Origin: Maribacter sp. ACAM166
GTDB lineage: Bacteria; Bacteroidota; Bacteroidia; Flavobacteriales; Flavobacteriaceae
Length of the DNA stretch: 64,000 nt
Direction: 5' to 3'
NCBI RefSeq assembly: GCF_005771495.1
Contig: NZ_VAUW01000005.1
Coordinates: forward strand, 62,001 to 126,000
The position numbers and the translations under genes are program-made. Under the pieces are notes generated by a model. That model was not told the DNA's origin. It saw nothing but the letters and a program-made list of their open reading frames with translations, and did no database searches. The stretch's first letter is position 1. Every line of letters starts with the position of its first letter. Below, in pieces: positions 9,325 through 18,436 of the stretch.

Positions 9325-10449
9325 TTAATATGTAAATACGCTTGCAGCTATTAAAATTATTATTGCAATAGCTCCTAAGATAAAAAAAATAGAGTTTAGA
9401 AAAATATATTTAACAATAGTTTTAAATCTTCCCTGTTGATAGAAATTTCGCATTGCTTTATAAAGGTAGAAAGCGAATATTAAAAGAAATAAGCCTTCGC
9501 TACGTACATTAAATACAGCATTGATCAAATAGCTAATAATGAGCAAGATAAATAATAACGACTGATTGTGAAAACTAAAGATTAAATGATCGGTATAAGT
9601 GTATTTTTTTCTGATATAGACCATCCAAATGTATAAAGAAAAGAATGGAAGAAAGAAAAAGGTAGCAAAAGGTGATTTGGATATTAGCGTATTTATAAAT
9701 GTTCCTGGGCGTTTTTTTATCTCTACTAAGCTATTTGAAAGATTAAAGGCCATTTTATTTTCTGTGTCTGGCGGTATTTCGTACTTGGTTACACTTTCTT
9801 GAAAACTATAAATAGTGTCCTTTTTGATAACGGTACTAAAGAATTCAATTTTACCTAGGTATTTTCCGATTAAGTCCTCTTCTTTTATGGCTTTAAAATG
9901 TTTTTTTGGATTTGCTAGTATAACAGAATCTCTACGATTAAGGATGCTACCGATTGCACTCCGATTTTTTAATGAATCTAATGCAGCCAAGGCAATTTTC
10001 TTTTCTTCCTCATTATCAAACTCAATATTTTCAATTCTATCTTGGAAATTGAACGCGGGTGTATTTCCGCTTGACCCAAATTTATTCCACGATTCAAACT
10101 CGTTATTATAACTGATTAAAAGAAAGTAGATAATGGATAAGCTTAATAGAAAGCGGAAAGGATTGGTATATGATAATCGCTTACCGACAATATATTCTCT
10201 AGTAATTTTACCTGGCCGTAGCAGTAATGCGGCCAATGTTTGTAATACTTTAGAATCGTAAGAGAGAATATTAGTAAAGAATTCTTCGAAGAAATCTAAA
10301 AGGGTGAGTTTTTTGGTGCTGTTTGCTTGAGAGCAATTGGGGCAATATTTGTCACTTAAATCTAGCGAATGACCGCAATTGAGGCAATAAACACCTCTAT
10401 GTTGCAGCTTATAGCGTCCAGTAGTTTTTACAGTTAGTTTATTTTTCAT
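9325..10449 (-). CDS. DUF3667 membrane protein with zinc ribbon
   Basis: A 374-residue protein of the DUF3667 family, common in Bacteroidota. It opens with a zinc ribbon (CLNCGHSL ... YCPNCSQ, residues 22-42), then a conserved block around LRPGKITREYIVGKR, then several hydrophobic segments, two of them clustered in the last 130 residues. Function unknown; the ribbon followed by membrane helices suggests a membrane-anchored cytoplasmic zinc domain. It is followed after 2 bp by apaG and preceded after 25 bp by the T9SS plug gene. Confidence 0.85.
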   Translation of the reverse strand: MKNKLTVKTTGRYKLQHRGVYCLNCGHSLDLSDKYCPNCSQANSTKKLTLLDFFEEFFTNILSYDSKVLQTLAALLLRPGKITREYIVGKRLSYTNPFRFLLSLSIIYFLLISYNNEFESWNKFGSSGNTPAFNFQDRIENIEFDNEEEKKIALAALDSLKNRSAIGSILNRRDSVILANPKKHFKAIKEEDLIGKYLGKIEFFSTVIKKDTIYSFQESVTKYEIPPDTENKMAFNLSNSLVEIKKRPGTFINTLISKSPFATFFFLPFFSLYIWMVYIRKKYTYTDHLIFSFHNQSLLFILLIISYLINAVFNVRSEGLFLLIFAFYLYKAMRNFYQQGRFKTIVKYIFLNSIFFILGAIAIIILIAASVFTY

Positions 10450-10474
10450 ATGTAATGAAAAAGGTAAAGATACA

Positions 10475-11716
10475 TTAGTTCGTTATATTTCTAGAATTGG
10501 CAGTTCCTACGCCTATAACGCTATCGTACATATCACCAAAATTTCGGTAATATACCAGAATGAGATAATTGTTTTCCGTGAAGTGAGAATTACCATCTAT
10601 TTCATTGAGTTTTAAGTTTTCGCCATTTTTCAGAACATATTTATAGTTATAAAAACCTTGCTTCATTTTTATGGTAGCTTCCATCATGCCGCTTTCTTTG
10701 TTGTAGGACATTTTGTTTTCATCTGTAAGGGCGTAATTGTTGTATTTTCCAAAAACATACACATCGTCCAAGGCAATGAATTCTGTATAGGGCAAGCTGA
10801 AGTGTACAAATGTATACTCGGCCTCTCGAGAAGCATTTTGGCCTTGTAGTGTTCTGATAACGAAATCCCCATTAATATCAGGGAAATAAGTGTAGGGTTT
10901 GTCGTTTCTAGAAGCGTCAGAAAATAAATAATGATTGTAAAGTTCGGTCATATCAATACTTGATATCTGTGAACTTGGTGCTCTAAGGTCGCTAGTGTCG
11001 AACAAAAGAAATTCATTACCTCCGAAAAATGCGGTCTCTTGATCATATTTATAAACTAATTCACTACCAATGGTATACTGAGGGGCGATATTATAAAGAG
11101 CAGTCGGCCAATAGTAATTTTGTAATATGGCAACTTTAACTTCTTTTTTCGGATTTACCAATCTTAAGCCGTTAGATTGAATGCTGAATTGTACTACTTG
11201 TTTTTCGTTGAGAAAATTAAAGTCTCGTGAGCGTTTAATAGTAGCGCCCACGCTTACTAGGTCTTTGTAAACTACAAATCTTCTAGAAAATTGAAGTTCG
11301 TAGTTGTTATTGTAAACTTCAATTAAGTAGTTGCCACTAACTTTAAGACGTACATTGTCATTAGGTAGCGTCAATTGATAATTTGAATAGGTTTCTAGCG
11401 TTGTGTAGCTATTCTCGTAATTTGTAATACGTTGGTTGTCTACACCATCTAGATATTGAGACTTTAATAACGATGATTTATTCCAATCATAATCACAATG
11501 GATTATCTTATAATAATAGTCTTGTTCATTGGCCAAAACATCGTCGAATTCTAAGTAAATAGGTTCCCTAGTTTTGACGATTGGAAACTGGTCACCCGTA
11601 GGGCCTTTGAAAATAATGGATTTTATGTTGTCTGGTGAATTCACCTCTTTCTGTACCTGTGCAACTAGGTTTTGCACGAAAAAAAGGCATAAAAAATGTT
11701 TAATAAAAATACGCAT
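10475..11716 (-). CDS. Type IX secretion system plug protein (DUF5103)
   Basis: A 413-residue exported protein with an N-terminal signal peptide (MRIFIKHFLCLFFVQNLVAQ). The body matches the DUF5103 / T9SS plug family: GPTGDQFPIV, a central CDYDWNKSSL block, RRFVVYKD and a C-terminal YYRNFGDMYD-like ending. In Flavobacterium johnsoniae the plug protein blocks the SprA translocon channel from the periplasmic side; that role is transferred by family. No sprA or other T9SS core gene is in this window, though a T9SS-sorted substrate is at 25413-26576. Confidence 0.85.
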   Translation of the reverse strand: MRIFIKHFLCLFFVQNLVAQVQKEVNSPDNIKSIIFKGPTGDQFPIVKTREPIYLEFDDVLANEQDYYYKIIHCDYDWNKSSLLKSQYLDGVDNQRITNYENSYTTLETYSNYQLTLPNDNVRLKVSGNYLIEVYNNNYELQFSRRFVVYKDLVSVGATIKRSRDFNFLNEKQVVQFSIQSNGLRLVNPKKEVKVAILQNYYWPTALYNIAPQYTIGSELVYKYDQETAFFGGNEFLLFDTSDLRAPSSQISSIDMTELYNHYLFSDASRNDKPYTYFPDINGDFVIRTLQGQNASREAEYTFVHFSLPYTEFIALDDVYVFGKYNNYALTDENKMSYNKESGMMEATIKMKQGFYNYKYVLKNGENLKLNEIDGNSHFTENNYLILVYYRNFGDMYDSVIGVGTANSRNITN

Positions 11717-11868
11717 TAGATTGCTTTTTACTGAGTAAAGATAAACAAAAACGATACCTAAAAAATATACCTCGTTGTATTGCTGAAATTATAGGGTAAT
11801 AATTATGAAAACGAAGTTTTTGTACTTAAATTTGCTGAAATTTTGTTAACCTAAAGGTCTACACGCAC

Positions 11869-13221
11869 ATGTCCAAAGACATACGAATTAAGAAAGGGCT
11901 CAACATTAATCTTATGGGTGCCGCAGAGCAGGCTACTTCAAAAGCTGTTTTGAGTAATATTTATGCAATACAGCTTAGTGATTTTCACGGAATTACACCC
12001 AAAATGTTGGTTAAGCAAGGTGCAGAGGTGAAAGCCGGGGAGCCTTTGTTCTACGATAAGAACATGGCAGATATGCTCTTTGTATCTCCTGTAAGTGGTG
12101 AGCTTGTAGAGATTGAAAGAGGGGAAAGAAGGCGTATTTTGAACTTGAAAATTTTAGCTGATAAAACTCAAGAGTCATTTGTAAATCCAACTTTAGATGT
12201 AGAAAAAGCATCTAAGGGTGAATTAAAGGCTTCGTTGTTAAAAGGTGGGTGCTGGCCATTCATTAAACAGCGTCCGTATGATATTGTTGCGAATCCTGAT
12301 ACTACGCCTAAGTCTATTTTTATTTCTGGTTATGCGAGTGCTCCGCTTCAGGCAAATGTAGATTACGTTTTACAGGGCAAAGAAAAAGAAATACAGGCTG
12401 CAATTACAGCGCTAGGTAAATTAACACCTGGTAAAGTTCATGTATCTGTTGGTAGTTCAGGTGATTCTCCATTTTCTTCTTTGAAAGGCGTGGAATTACA
12501 TAAAGTATCAGGGCCACACCCTGCAGGTTTGGTGGGTACGCAAATTAATAAGCTAGACCCTATTAATAAGGGTGAATTGGTTTGGACAGTTTCTCCTCAA
12601 GACTTGGTTGTAATCGGTGAGTATTTGCTTACGGGTAAATATAATGCAGAACGTCTTATAGCACTTGTGGGTTCTTCTGTTAAATCGCCTAAGTATTATG
12701 CTACAAAAATAGGGGCAGAGATATCTACTTTTCTATATGCGAGTGGCGTAAACGAAGAGAATTTTCGTGTTATAAATGGAGATGTGCTTACGGGTTCTAA
12801 AAGTAAGCCAGAGGGGTATTTGGGGTATTACAATAATACGGTTACAGTTATTCCAGAAGGTGATGATTATGAATTATTTGGGTGGAACAAACCTGTTTTT
12901 GATAAAATATCGGCAACTAGGGCGCTTACTTTTTCATGGTTGCAGCCGAATAAAAAATATGACCTTGATACCAATACCAATGGTGAGCATAGAGCCTTCG
13001 TGGTAACTGGTCAATATGAACAGGTTTTTCCAATGGATATTTTTCCAATGCAGCTTTTAAAGGCTTGTATGGTGAAAGATTTGGATGAGATGGAACAATT
13101 AGGTTTGTATGAGGTAGCTCCAGAAGATTTTTCATTGACTGAGTTTATATGTATTTCAAAACAACCGCACCAAAAGATTATTCGTGAGGGGTTAGATTTA
13201 TTGCAACAAGAAATAGGATAA
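11869..13221 (+). CDS. nqrA: Na+-translocating NADH:quinone reductase subunit A
   Basis: A 450-residue cytoplasmic subunit NqrA, first gene of a complete nqrABCDEF operon. The N-terminal block DIRIKKGLNINLMGAAEQ, the GHPAGLVGTQI-like segment (here PHPAGLVGTQINKLDP near residue 220) and the C-terminal PMQLLKACMVKDLDEMEQLGLYE block are diagnostic. NqrA has no redox cofactor fixed in it and contributes to the ubiquinone/inhibitor site. A possible -7 box TAAATTTG lies at 11827-11834, without a clear -33 partner. Three bases separate it from nqrB. Confidence 0.96.
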   Translation: MSKDIRIKKGLNINLMGAAEQATSKAVLSNIYAIQLSDFHGITPKMLVKQGAEVKAGEPLFYDKNMADMLFVSPVSGELVEIERGERRRILNLKILADKTQESFVNPTLDVEKASKGELKASLLKGGCWPFIKQRPYDIVANPDTTPKSIFISGYASAPLQANVDYVLQGKEKEIQAAITALGKLTPGKVHVSVGSSGDSPFSSLKGVELHKVSGPHPAGLVGTQINKLDPINKGELVWTVSPQDLVVIGEYLLTGKYNAERLIALVGSSVKSPKYYATKIGAEISTFLYASGVNEENFRVINGDVLTGSKSKPEGYLGYYNNTVTVIPEGDDYELFGWNKPVFDKISATRALTFSWLQPNKKYDLDTNTNGEHRAFVVTGQYEQVFPMDIFPMQLLKACMVKDLDEMEQLGLYEVAPEDFSLTEFICISKQPHQKIIREGLDLLQQEIG

Positions 13222-13224
13222 GAA

Positions 13225-14508
13225 ATGAGTTTAAAAAGTAAATTACACGAACTTAAGCTAAAGTATCAGGGTAATAAGATGGCACCTGCTTTCAATGCCT
13301 TTCATACTTTTTTGTTTTCACCCGATGAAACTACCCATCCAGGTGGTACGCATGTAAAGGCTGCAGATGATTTAAAGAGGACTATGAATACCGTGATCAT
13401 GGCATTGGTGCCGGTTCTATTGTTTTCAATGTTCAATGCAGGTTATCAGCACTATTCGGCTATAAATGGATTTCCAGTGGATTTTTCAGTAATGCGAGAT
13501 TTTCTAACATGGGATAATTTTTGGATAGGAATTATAAAAGTTTTACCATTAGTAGTTGTATCCTATGGGGTAGGTCTTTTGGTAGAATTTATTTTTGCGG
13601 TTATTAAAGGGCATGAAGTTGAAGAAGGTTATTTGGTGACCGGTATGTTGGTGCCGTTAATCGTTCCTATAGATACGCCTCTTTGGATGTTGTCTGTTGC
13701 CGTAATATTTGGTGTTGTAATAGGTAAAGAAGTTTTTGGGGGAACGGGAATGAATATTTTGAATCCTGCCTTAACCATTAGAGCCTTTCTATTCTTCGCT
13801 TATCCAACTTGGATGAGTGGTGATAAGGTTTGGGTGTATGGCGCACGAGAACGAGCAGAGCAAATTCTAGCGGGTACTACAAATGCTGATGCTATTTCTG
13901 GTGAGACGATTTTAGGATATTTAGCTCAGAATAAGGGGGCGGAGATGAGTTACTCTGTTTCTGATATGTTTTTCGGTTTCATTCCCGGATCTGTAGGTGA
14001 GACATCGGCATTTTTGATTTTGTTGGGAGGATTGTTCTTAATCTTTACCAAGATTGCTAGTTGGAGAATTATGGTGAGTGCTGTACTAGGTTCTTTAGTA
14101 ATGGGATTGATTTTCAATCAGATTGTTGATTTTGGATGGATAGGAGAATCGAGTAAGTTTTATGGTCTAATGAGTTTCGATTTTTGGAAACATTTAATCG
14201 TTGGTGGTCTTGCTTTTGGTATTGTCTATATGGCAACAGATCCTGTTACTGGATCTCAAACTAATAAGGGTAAGTGGTACTACGGTTTTTTTATAGGATT
14301 TATTTCTGTAATGATTCGAGTGTTCAACCCTGCGTATCCCGAAGGAGTTTTCTTAGCTATTTTATTAATGAACGTGTTTGCTCCTACTATTGATCACTAT
14401 GTTATTAGAGGTAATATTAAGAGAAGAATGAAACGATTGAAAAATGCCACTATCTATCCGAAAGATTCAGAAGGTAAGGCAGAAGAACTTAAAGCTGAAA
14501 CAGTTTAA
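13225..14508 (+). CDS. nqrB: Na+-translocating NADH:quinone reductase subunit B
   Basis: A 427-residue membrane subunit that carries riboflavin and a covalently bound FMN and takes part in Na+ translocation. About ten membrane helices are apparent; signature pieces are GGTGMNILNPAL and GIVYMATDPVTGSQT. The covalent FMN site falls in SGETILG, giving threonine 228. Most NqrB proteins known to me read SGAT here, so Glu227 is unusual (see findings). The N-terminal HPGGTHVKAADDLKRTMN region is also typical. Start ATG at 13225 follows nqrA by 3 bp. Confidence 0.96.
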   Translation: MSLKSKLHELKLKYQGNKMAPAFNAFHTFLFSPDETTHPGGTHVKAADDLKRTMNTVIMALVPVLLFSMFNAGYQHYSAINGFPVDFSVMRDFLTWDNFWIGIIKVLPLVVVSYGVGLLVEFIFAVIKGHEVEEGYLVTGMLVPLIVPIDTPLWMLSVAVIFGVVIGKEVFGGTGMNILNPALTIRAFLFFAYPTWMSGDKVWVYGARERAEQILAGTTNADAISGETILGYLAQNKGAEMSYSVSDMFFGFIPGSVGETSAFLILLGGLFLIFTKIASWRIMVSAVLGSLVMGLIFNQIVDFGWIGESSKFYGLMSFDFWKHLIVGGLAFGIVYMATDPVTGSQTNKGKWYYGFFIGFISVMIRVFNPAYPEGVFLAILLMNVFAPTIDHYVIRGNIKRRMKRLKNATIYPKDSEGKAEELKAETV

Positions 14509-14510
14509 TT

Positions 14511-15263
14511 ATGGCAGTTAATACAGATAAGAACGTTTATACAGTAGTTTTTGCAGGTGTAATGGTTGTGGTAGTGGGATCTATTCTCGCATTTTTAGCT
14601 TCAGTATTACGTCCACTTATTCAGGAAAATGAGCGTTTTGAAAAACAGCAGAATATCCTATATGCAATGGGTGTTAATGAAAATGGGGATGACTCTGGAA
14701 GCGTGAATTTTATACCTACAGATGTAGTGGAGGGTGAATTTTCTACATATATCAAGGAGCAGTTGGTTATTCAAGGAGGTGAAATTACTCAGAATGATGA
14801 AGCATATTTGATTGATTTGAAAAAGCAATTAGCGAATATTAAAAAAGGAAAGGAATATAAATTACCTGTATTTATAGGCGATAAGGATGGTAAAAAGTTC
14901 TACATTATTCCTATGTACGGCAAAGGTCTTTGGGATGCGATTTGGGGTTTTATTGCCCTTGATGATACCATGACTGTTCAGGGCGTATATTTCGATCATA
15001 AAGGTGAAACTCCTGGTCTAGGTGCGAATATTAAGATGCGCTATTTTATGGATGATTTTAAAGGAGAATCTATTCTAAAAGGATCTTCGTATTCAGGTAT
15101 AGCTGTTGCAAAAGGAAATAACGATCCATTGAATAACACAAAGGATGATAATGAAGTAGATGCCTTGGCAGGTGCTACTATCACTGGTAACGGTGTTTCA
15201 GCTATGATTAGTGAGACCGTTAAATTATATAAACCTTATTTAGAAACAATTAGAGCAAAGTAA
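14511..15263 (+). CDS. nqrC: Na+-translocating NADH:quinone reductase subunit C
   Basis: A 250-residue subunit with one N-terminal membrane anchor and a periplasmic FMN-binding domain. The site for ApbE-dependent flavinylation reads DALAGATITG; the modified residue should be threonine 223. The upstream HKGETPGLGANI motif is the usual NqrC signature. It starts 2 bp after nqrB. The flavin transferase apbE lies in the same direction 3 kb downstream. Confidence 0.95.
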   Translation: MAVNTDKNVYTVVFAGVMVVVVGSILAFLASVLRPLIQENERFEKQQNILYAMGVNENGDDSGSVNFIPTDVVEGEFSTYIKEQLVIQGGEITQNDEAYLIDLKKQLANIKKGKEYKLPVFIGDKDGKKFYIIPMYGKGLWDAIWGFIALDDTMTVQGVYFDHKGETPGLGANIKMRYFMDDFKGESILKGSSYSGIAVAKGNNDPLNNTKDDNEVDALAGATITGNGVSAMISETVKLYKPYLETIRAK

Positions 15264-15264
15264 T

Positions 15265-15912
15265 ATGGCACTACTCTCAAAAAAAGATACAAATCTCATA
15301 CTAGATCCGCTTGCGGACAATAATCCTATAACCATTCAAGTATTGGGTATATGTTCGGCATTAGCTATTACAGCAGAGTTAAATGCATCGTTGGTGATGG
15401 CTATTTCTGTAATGTTCGTTCTAGGTGCTGGCAATGTCGTTATATCATTGATGAGGAATATCATCCCTTCAAAAATTAGAATTATCGTTCAATTGATTGT
15501 TGTAGCTACACTGGTAATTATAGTTGATCAAGTACTTAAGGCGTTTGCATATGAATTAAGTAAAACATTGGCGGTATTTGTAGGATTGATTATTACGAAC
15601 TGTATTATCATGGGTCGTTTTGAAGCATTCGCTTTGGCCAACGGACCATGGCGTTCATTTTTGGATGGAATAGGAAATTCATTGGGATATGGAATCATTT
15701 TGATTATTGTAGGTTTCTTTAGGGAACTTTTAGGCTCTGGTACGCTTTTCGGTATTCCGGTTTTTGGGGATCCAATTGCAAAAACTGGTTTGTATTCTAC
15801 GGGTTATGAGAACAATGGTTTTATGATTATTCCACCAGCAGCATTAATTGTTGTGGGGATTATTATTTGGGTACAACGCTCACGAAATCCAGCACTTGTA
15901 GAGGAGAATTAA
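15265..15912 (+). CDS. nqrD: Na+-translocating NADH:quinone reductase subunit D
   Basis: A 215-residue six-helix membrane subunit, homologous to NqrE but with opposite topology. The two cysteines that hold the intramembrane iron centre shared with NqrE are present: Cys30 in LGICSALA and Cys113 in ITNCIIMGR. GRFEAFA and LGYGIILIIVGFFRELLGSG are conserved family pieces. One base separates it from nqrC. Confidence 0.95.
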   Translation: MALLSKKDTNLILDPLADNNPITIQVLGICSALAITAELNASLVMAISVMFVLGAGNVVISLMRNIIPSKIRIIVQLIVVATLVIIVDQVLKAFAYELSKTLAVFVGLIITNCIIMGRFEAFALANGPWRSFLDGIGNSLGYGIILIIVGFFRELLGSGTLFGIPVFGDPIAKTGLYSTGYENNGFMIIPPAALIVVGIIIWVQRSRNPALVEEN

Positions 15913-15933
15913 AAAGACATTTAATAAGAAATT

Positions 15934-16692
15934 ATGTTAGAACATGTAGAATTATTTTTTAAGTCCATCTTTATTGATAATATGGTTTTCGCTGTATTCT
16001 TGGGGATGTGTTCTTATTTGGCTGTATCCAAAAAAGTGGCTACGGCTGTAGGATTAGGAGCTGCGGTAATATTCGTATTGGCCGTAACCGTACCATTAAA
16101 TTGGTTATTGGATAAATATTTGTTACAAGATGGTGCTTTAGTATGGTTAGGTCCAGAATATGCGGACTACAACCTTAGCTTTTTATCATTTATTCTATTT
16201 ATTGCAACCATCGCAACTATGGTTCAATTGGTAGAGATAGTGGTTGAAAAATTCTCGCCTTCTCTGTATAACTCATTGGGTATTTTCTTGCCCTTGATTG
16301 CAGTAAATTGTGCCATTCTTGGTGGTTCATTATTTATGCAGGCAAGAGAAATTGAGACGTTGGGTCTAGCGTTTAATTATGGGGTGAGTTCTGGGATAGG
16401 ATGGTTTTTAGCTATTTTAGCCATTGCTGCAATCCGTGAGAAAATCAGGTATAGTAATGTACCAGCGCCTTTAAGAGGATTAGGAATTACATTTATTATA
16501 ACGGGTCTAATGGGTATCGGTTTCCAAAGTTTTGGTGGTATGTTAACCGGTGGTGATGATGCTGCTGAAGAGGCTAATGAGCAAGTTAATCAGATTGTAG
16601 AGCCAAAAGTTATCGCTCCAAAAGAAGATATAGTAGAAAAAAACAAAGAAATTGACGAAGAGGTTATTTCTTATAACGACGTAAATAAATAA
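15934..16692 (+). CDS. nqrE: Na+-translocating NADH:quinone reductase subunit E, with C-terminal extension
   Basis: A six-helix subunit pairing with NqrD around the intramembrane iron centre; its cysteines are Cys26 (LGMCSYLA) and Cys126 (AVNCAILGG). The family core, about 200 residues, ends near SFGGM. Here it is followed by about 50 extra residues rich in Glu, Asp and Lys (AAEEANEQ ... DEEVISYNDVNK), giving 252 in all. No membrane segment is in the extension. It is followed by nqrF after 2 bp. Confidence 0.95.
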   Translation: MLEHVELFFKSIFIDNMVFAVFLGMCSYLAVSKKVATAVGLGAAVIFVLAVTVPLNWLLDKYLLQDGALVWLGPEYADYNLSFLSFILFIATIATMVQLVEIVVEKFSPSLYNSLGIFLPLIAVNCAILGGSLFMQAREIETLGLAFNYGVSSGIGWFLAILAIAAIREKIRYSNVPAPLRGLGITFIITGLMGIGFQSFGGMLTGGDDAAEEANEQVNQIVEPKVIAPKEDIVEKNKEIDEEVISYNDVNK

Positions 16693-16694
16693 AC

Positions 16695-18002
16695 ATGATT
16701 TTAGCTGCAAGTACTGGCGGTACTATACTAATAACCGTTGTCGCATTTCTAATATTATTAATGGTATTATTAGCCTTACTTCTGTTCACGAAGGAAAAAC
16801 TGGCTCCTTCAGGTCCGGTTACCATTACTATAAATGGAGAAAAGAAGATTGAAGTAGCTTCAGGTAGTTCCTTATTATCTACGTTGGGTAATCAAAAGGT
16901 TTTTTTACCATCTGCTTGTGGTGGTGGTGGAACATGCATTCAATGTGAATGTCATGTGTTATCTGGTGGAGGTGAAGCCTTACCTACTGAAACCCCGCAT
17001 TTCTCAAAAAGAGAATTGAACCATGGTGCACGTCTAGCCTGTCAGGTAAAGGTGAAACAAGATATGGAAATCACAATTCCAGAAGAAGTTTTCGGTATTA
17101 AGAAGTGGCCCGGAAAAGTGCTTCGTAATTATAATGTAGCATCTTTTATTAAGGAATTCGTTATTCAAATTCCTGAAGATATGAACTATAAGGCTGGTGG
17201 TTACATTCAAATTGAGATTCCAGAGTGTGAGGTTAAGTTTGAAAATATTGATATTACCGCCCACCCAGAAGAACACGAACGTCCAGATAAATTTAAAGAA
17301 GAATGGGATAAATTTAATTTGTGGCCATTGGTAATGAAAAACCCTGAAACAGTAGAGAGAGCTTATTCAATGGCATCTTTCCCTGGTGAAGGAAGAGAAA
17401 TTATGTTGAACGTACGTATCGCAACACCGCCATGGGATCGTTCTAAAAATGGATGGATGGATGTAAACCCAGGGGTAGCTTCTTCTTACATTTTCAATTT
17501 AAAGGAAGGTGATGAAGTAACTATTTCAGGTCCTTACGGAGAATTCTTCATTAATGAGTCTGATTCAGAAATGTTATATGTAGGCGGTGGTGCAGGTATG
17601 GCTCCAATGCGTTCACATTTATATCATCTGTTCAAAACATTAAAAACAAACAGAAAAGTTAGTTACTGGTATGGTGGTCGTTCTAAACGTGAGTTGTTTT
17701 ACTTAAATCATTTCTACGAATTGGAGAAGGAGTTTTCTAATTTTAAGTTCTATTTGGCTTTATCTGAACCAATGGAAGTAGACAATTGGAAAGTAAAAGA
17801 AAATATTGATGCTCCGGGCGATGGTTTTGTTGGTTTTATACACAACTGTGTAATAGATAACTATTTAGATCACCACGAATCACCAGAAGATATAGAACTA
17901 TACTTTTGTGGTCCTCCATTAATGAATAAGGCTGTGCAAAAAATGGGAGAAGATTATGGTATCCCAGATGAGCATATACGTTTTGATGATTTCGGTGGAT
18001 AA
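16695..18002 (+). CDS. nqrF: Na+-translocating NADH:quinone reductase subunit F
   Basis: The 435-residue NADH-oxidising entry subunit. Order of parts: one N-terminal membrane helix (about residues 10-32), a plant-type 2Fe-2S ferredoxin domain with Cys75, Cys81, Cys84 and Cys116, a ferredoxin-reductase FAD domain with ERAYSMAS near residue 220, and an NADH domain with YVGGGAGMAP and CGPPLMNKA. It ends in DDFGG, as is usual. A terminator follows directly. Confidence 0.96.
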   Translation: MILAASTGGTILITVVAFLILLMVLLALLLFTKEKLAPSGPVTITINGEKKIEVASGSSLLSTLGNQKVFLPSACGGGGTCIQCECHVLSGGGEALPTETPHFSKRELNHGARLACQVKVKQDMEITIPEEVFGIKKWPGKVLRNYNVASFIKEFVIQIPEDMNYKAGGYIQIEIPECEVKFENIDITAHPEEHERPDKFKEEWDKFNLWPLVMKNPETVERAYSMASFPGEGREIMLNVRIATPPWDRSKNGWMDVNPGVASSYIFNLKEGDEVTISGPYGEFFINESDSEMLYVGGGAGMAPMRSHLYHLFKTLKTNRKVSYWYGGRSKRELFYLNHFYELEKEFSNFKFYLALSEPMEVDNWKVKENIDAPGDGFVGFIHNCVIDNYLDHHESPEDIELYFCGPPLMNKAVQKMGEDYGIPDEHIRFDDFGG

Positions 18003-18025
18003 CATTTAAATAAGAAATAATTAAT

Positions 18026-18058
18026 AAAAAAACCGATATACTTTATATCGGTTTTTTT
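18026..18058 (+). terminator. Terminator of the nqr operon
   Basis: An 11-bp perfect stem (AAACCGATATA / TATATCGGTTT) with a CTT loop followed by a T run, 25 bp after the nqrF stop. It separates nqr from the downstream small gene and apbE, so these may need read-through or their own promoter. Confidence 0.85.
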
Positions 18059-18073
18059 GTAAAATGTACTGAA

Positions 18074-18436
18074 ATGCATATTTTAACAGAGCAGGAGCTC
18101 CATAATTTGGCTATGAATATTGTAGGCAAACAGCTAGAGGAGGAAGGATTTGAATTTTTAGCCGTCAACAGTGAGCTTCGTAAGAATCCACAGTTTGTGT
18201 GTACTAAGGATAAGAAAATGCGTTTTGTCGTTGTAAAGGCAATTGGTTATCCAGGTGACCCAAAGGATATCGAGTTTTTTAAATCCGACCTAAACAAGAT
18301 GAGTGAGCATGCCCTTAAATTTGAAGCAACAACATTTTATGCAGGTGTAGGTTTGGTAAATGCTACTGATCATAATTTACCCGTGTATTTAGATGAAGAG
18401 TATATTGTTGATTTTGATGGATTGGTTGAGATATGA
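18074..18436 (+). CDS. Conserved protein between nqrF and apbE
   Basis: A 120-residue soluble protein with no signal peptide or membrane segment. I do not recognise a named domain. The mixed beta-alpha pattern (FVCTKDKKMRFVVVKAIGYPGD in the middle) resembles small nuclease-fold or adaptor proteins, but no catalytic motif is certain. Its stop overlaps the apbE start in ATGA (18433-18436), which implies translational coupling. Because of its place it may be mislabelled in databases as an Nqr subunit; it has no redox cofactor motif. A role in Nqr maturation is only an inference from position. Confidence 0.8.
   Translation: MHILTEQELHNLAMNIVGKQLEEEGFEFLAVNSELRKNPQFVCTKDKKMRFVVVKAIGYPGDPKDIEFFKSDLNKMSEHALKFEATTFYAGVGLVNATDHNLPVYLDEEYIVDFDGLVEI

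Noticed and set aside
18030..18054. nqr terminator as a riboswitch expression platform
   Set aside because: No aptamer-like conserved structure precedes it; a simple hairpin explains it.
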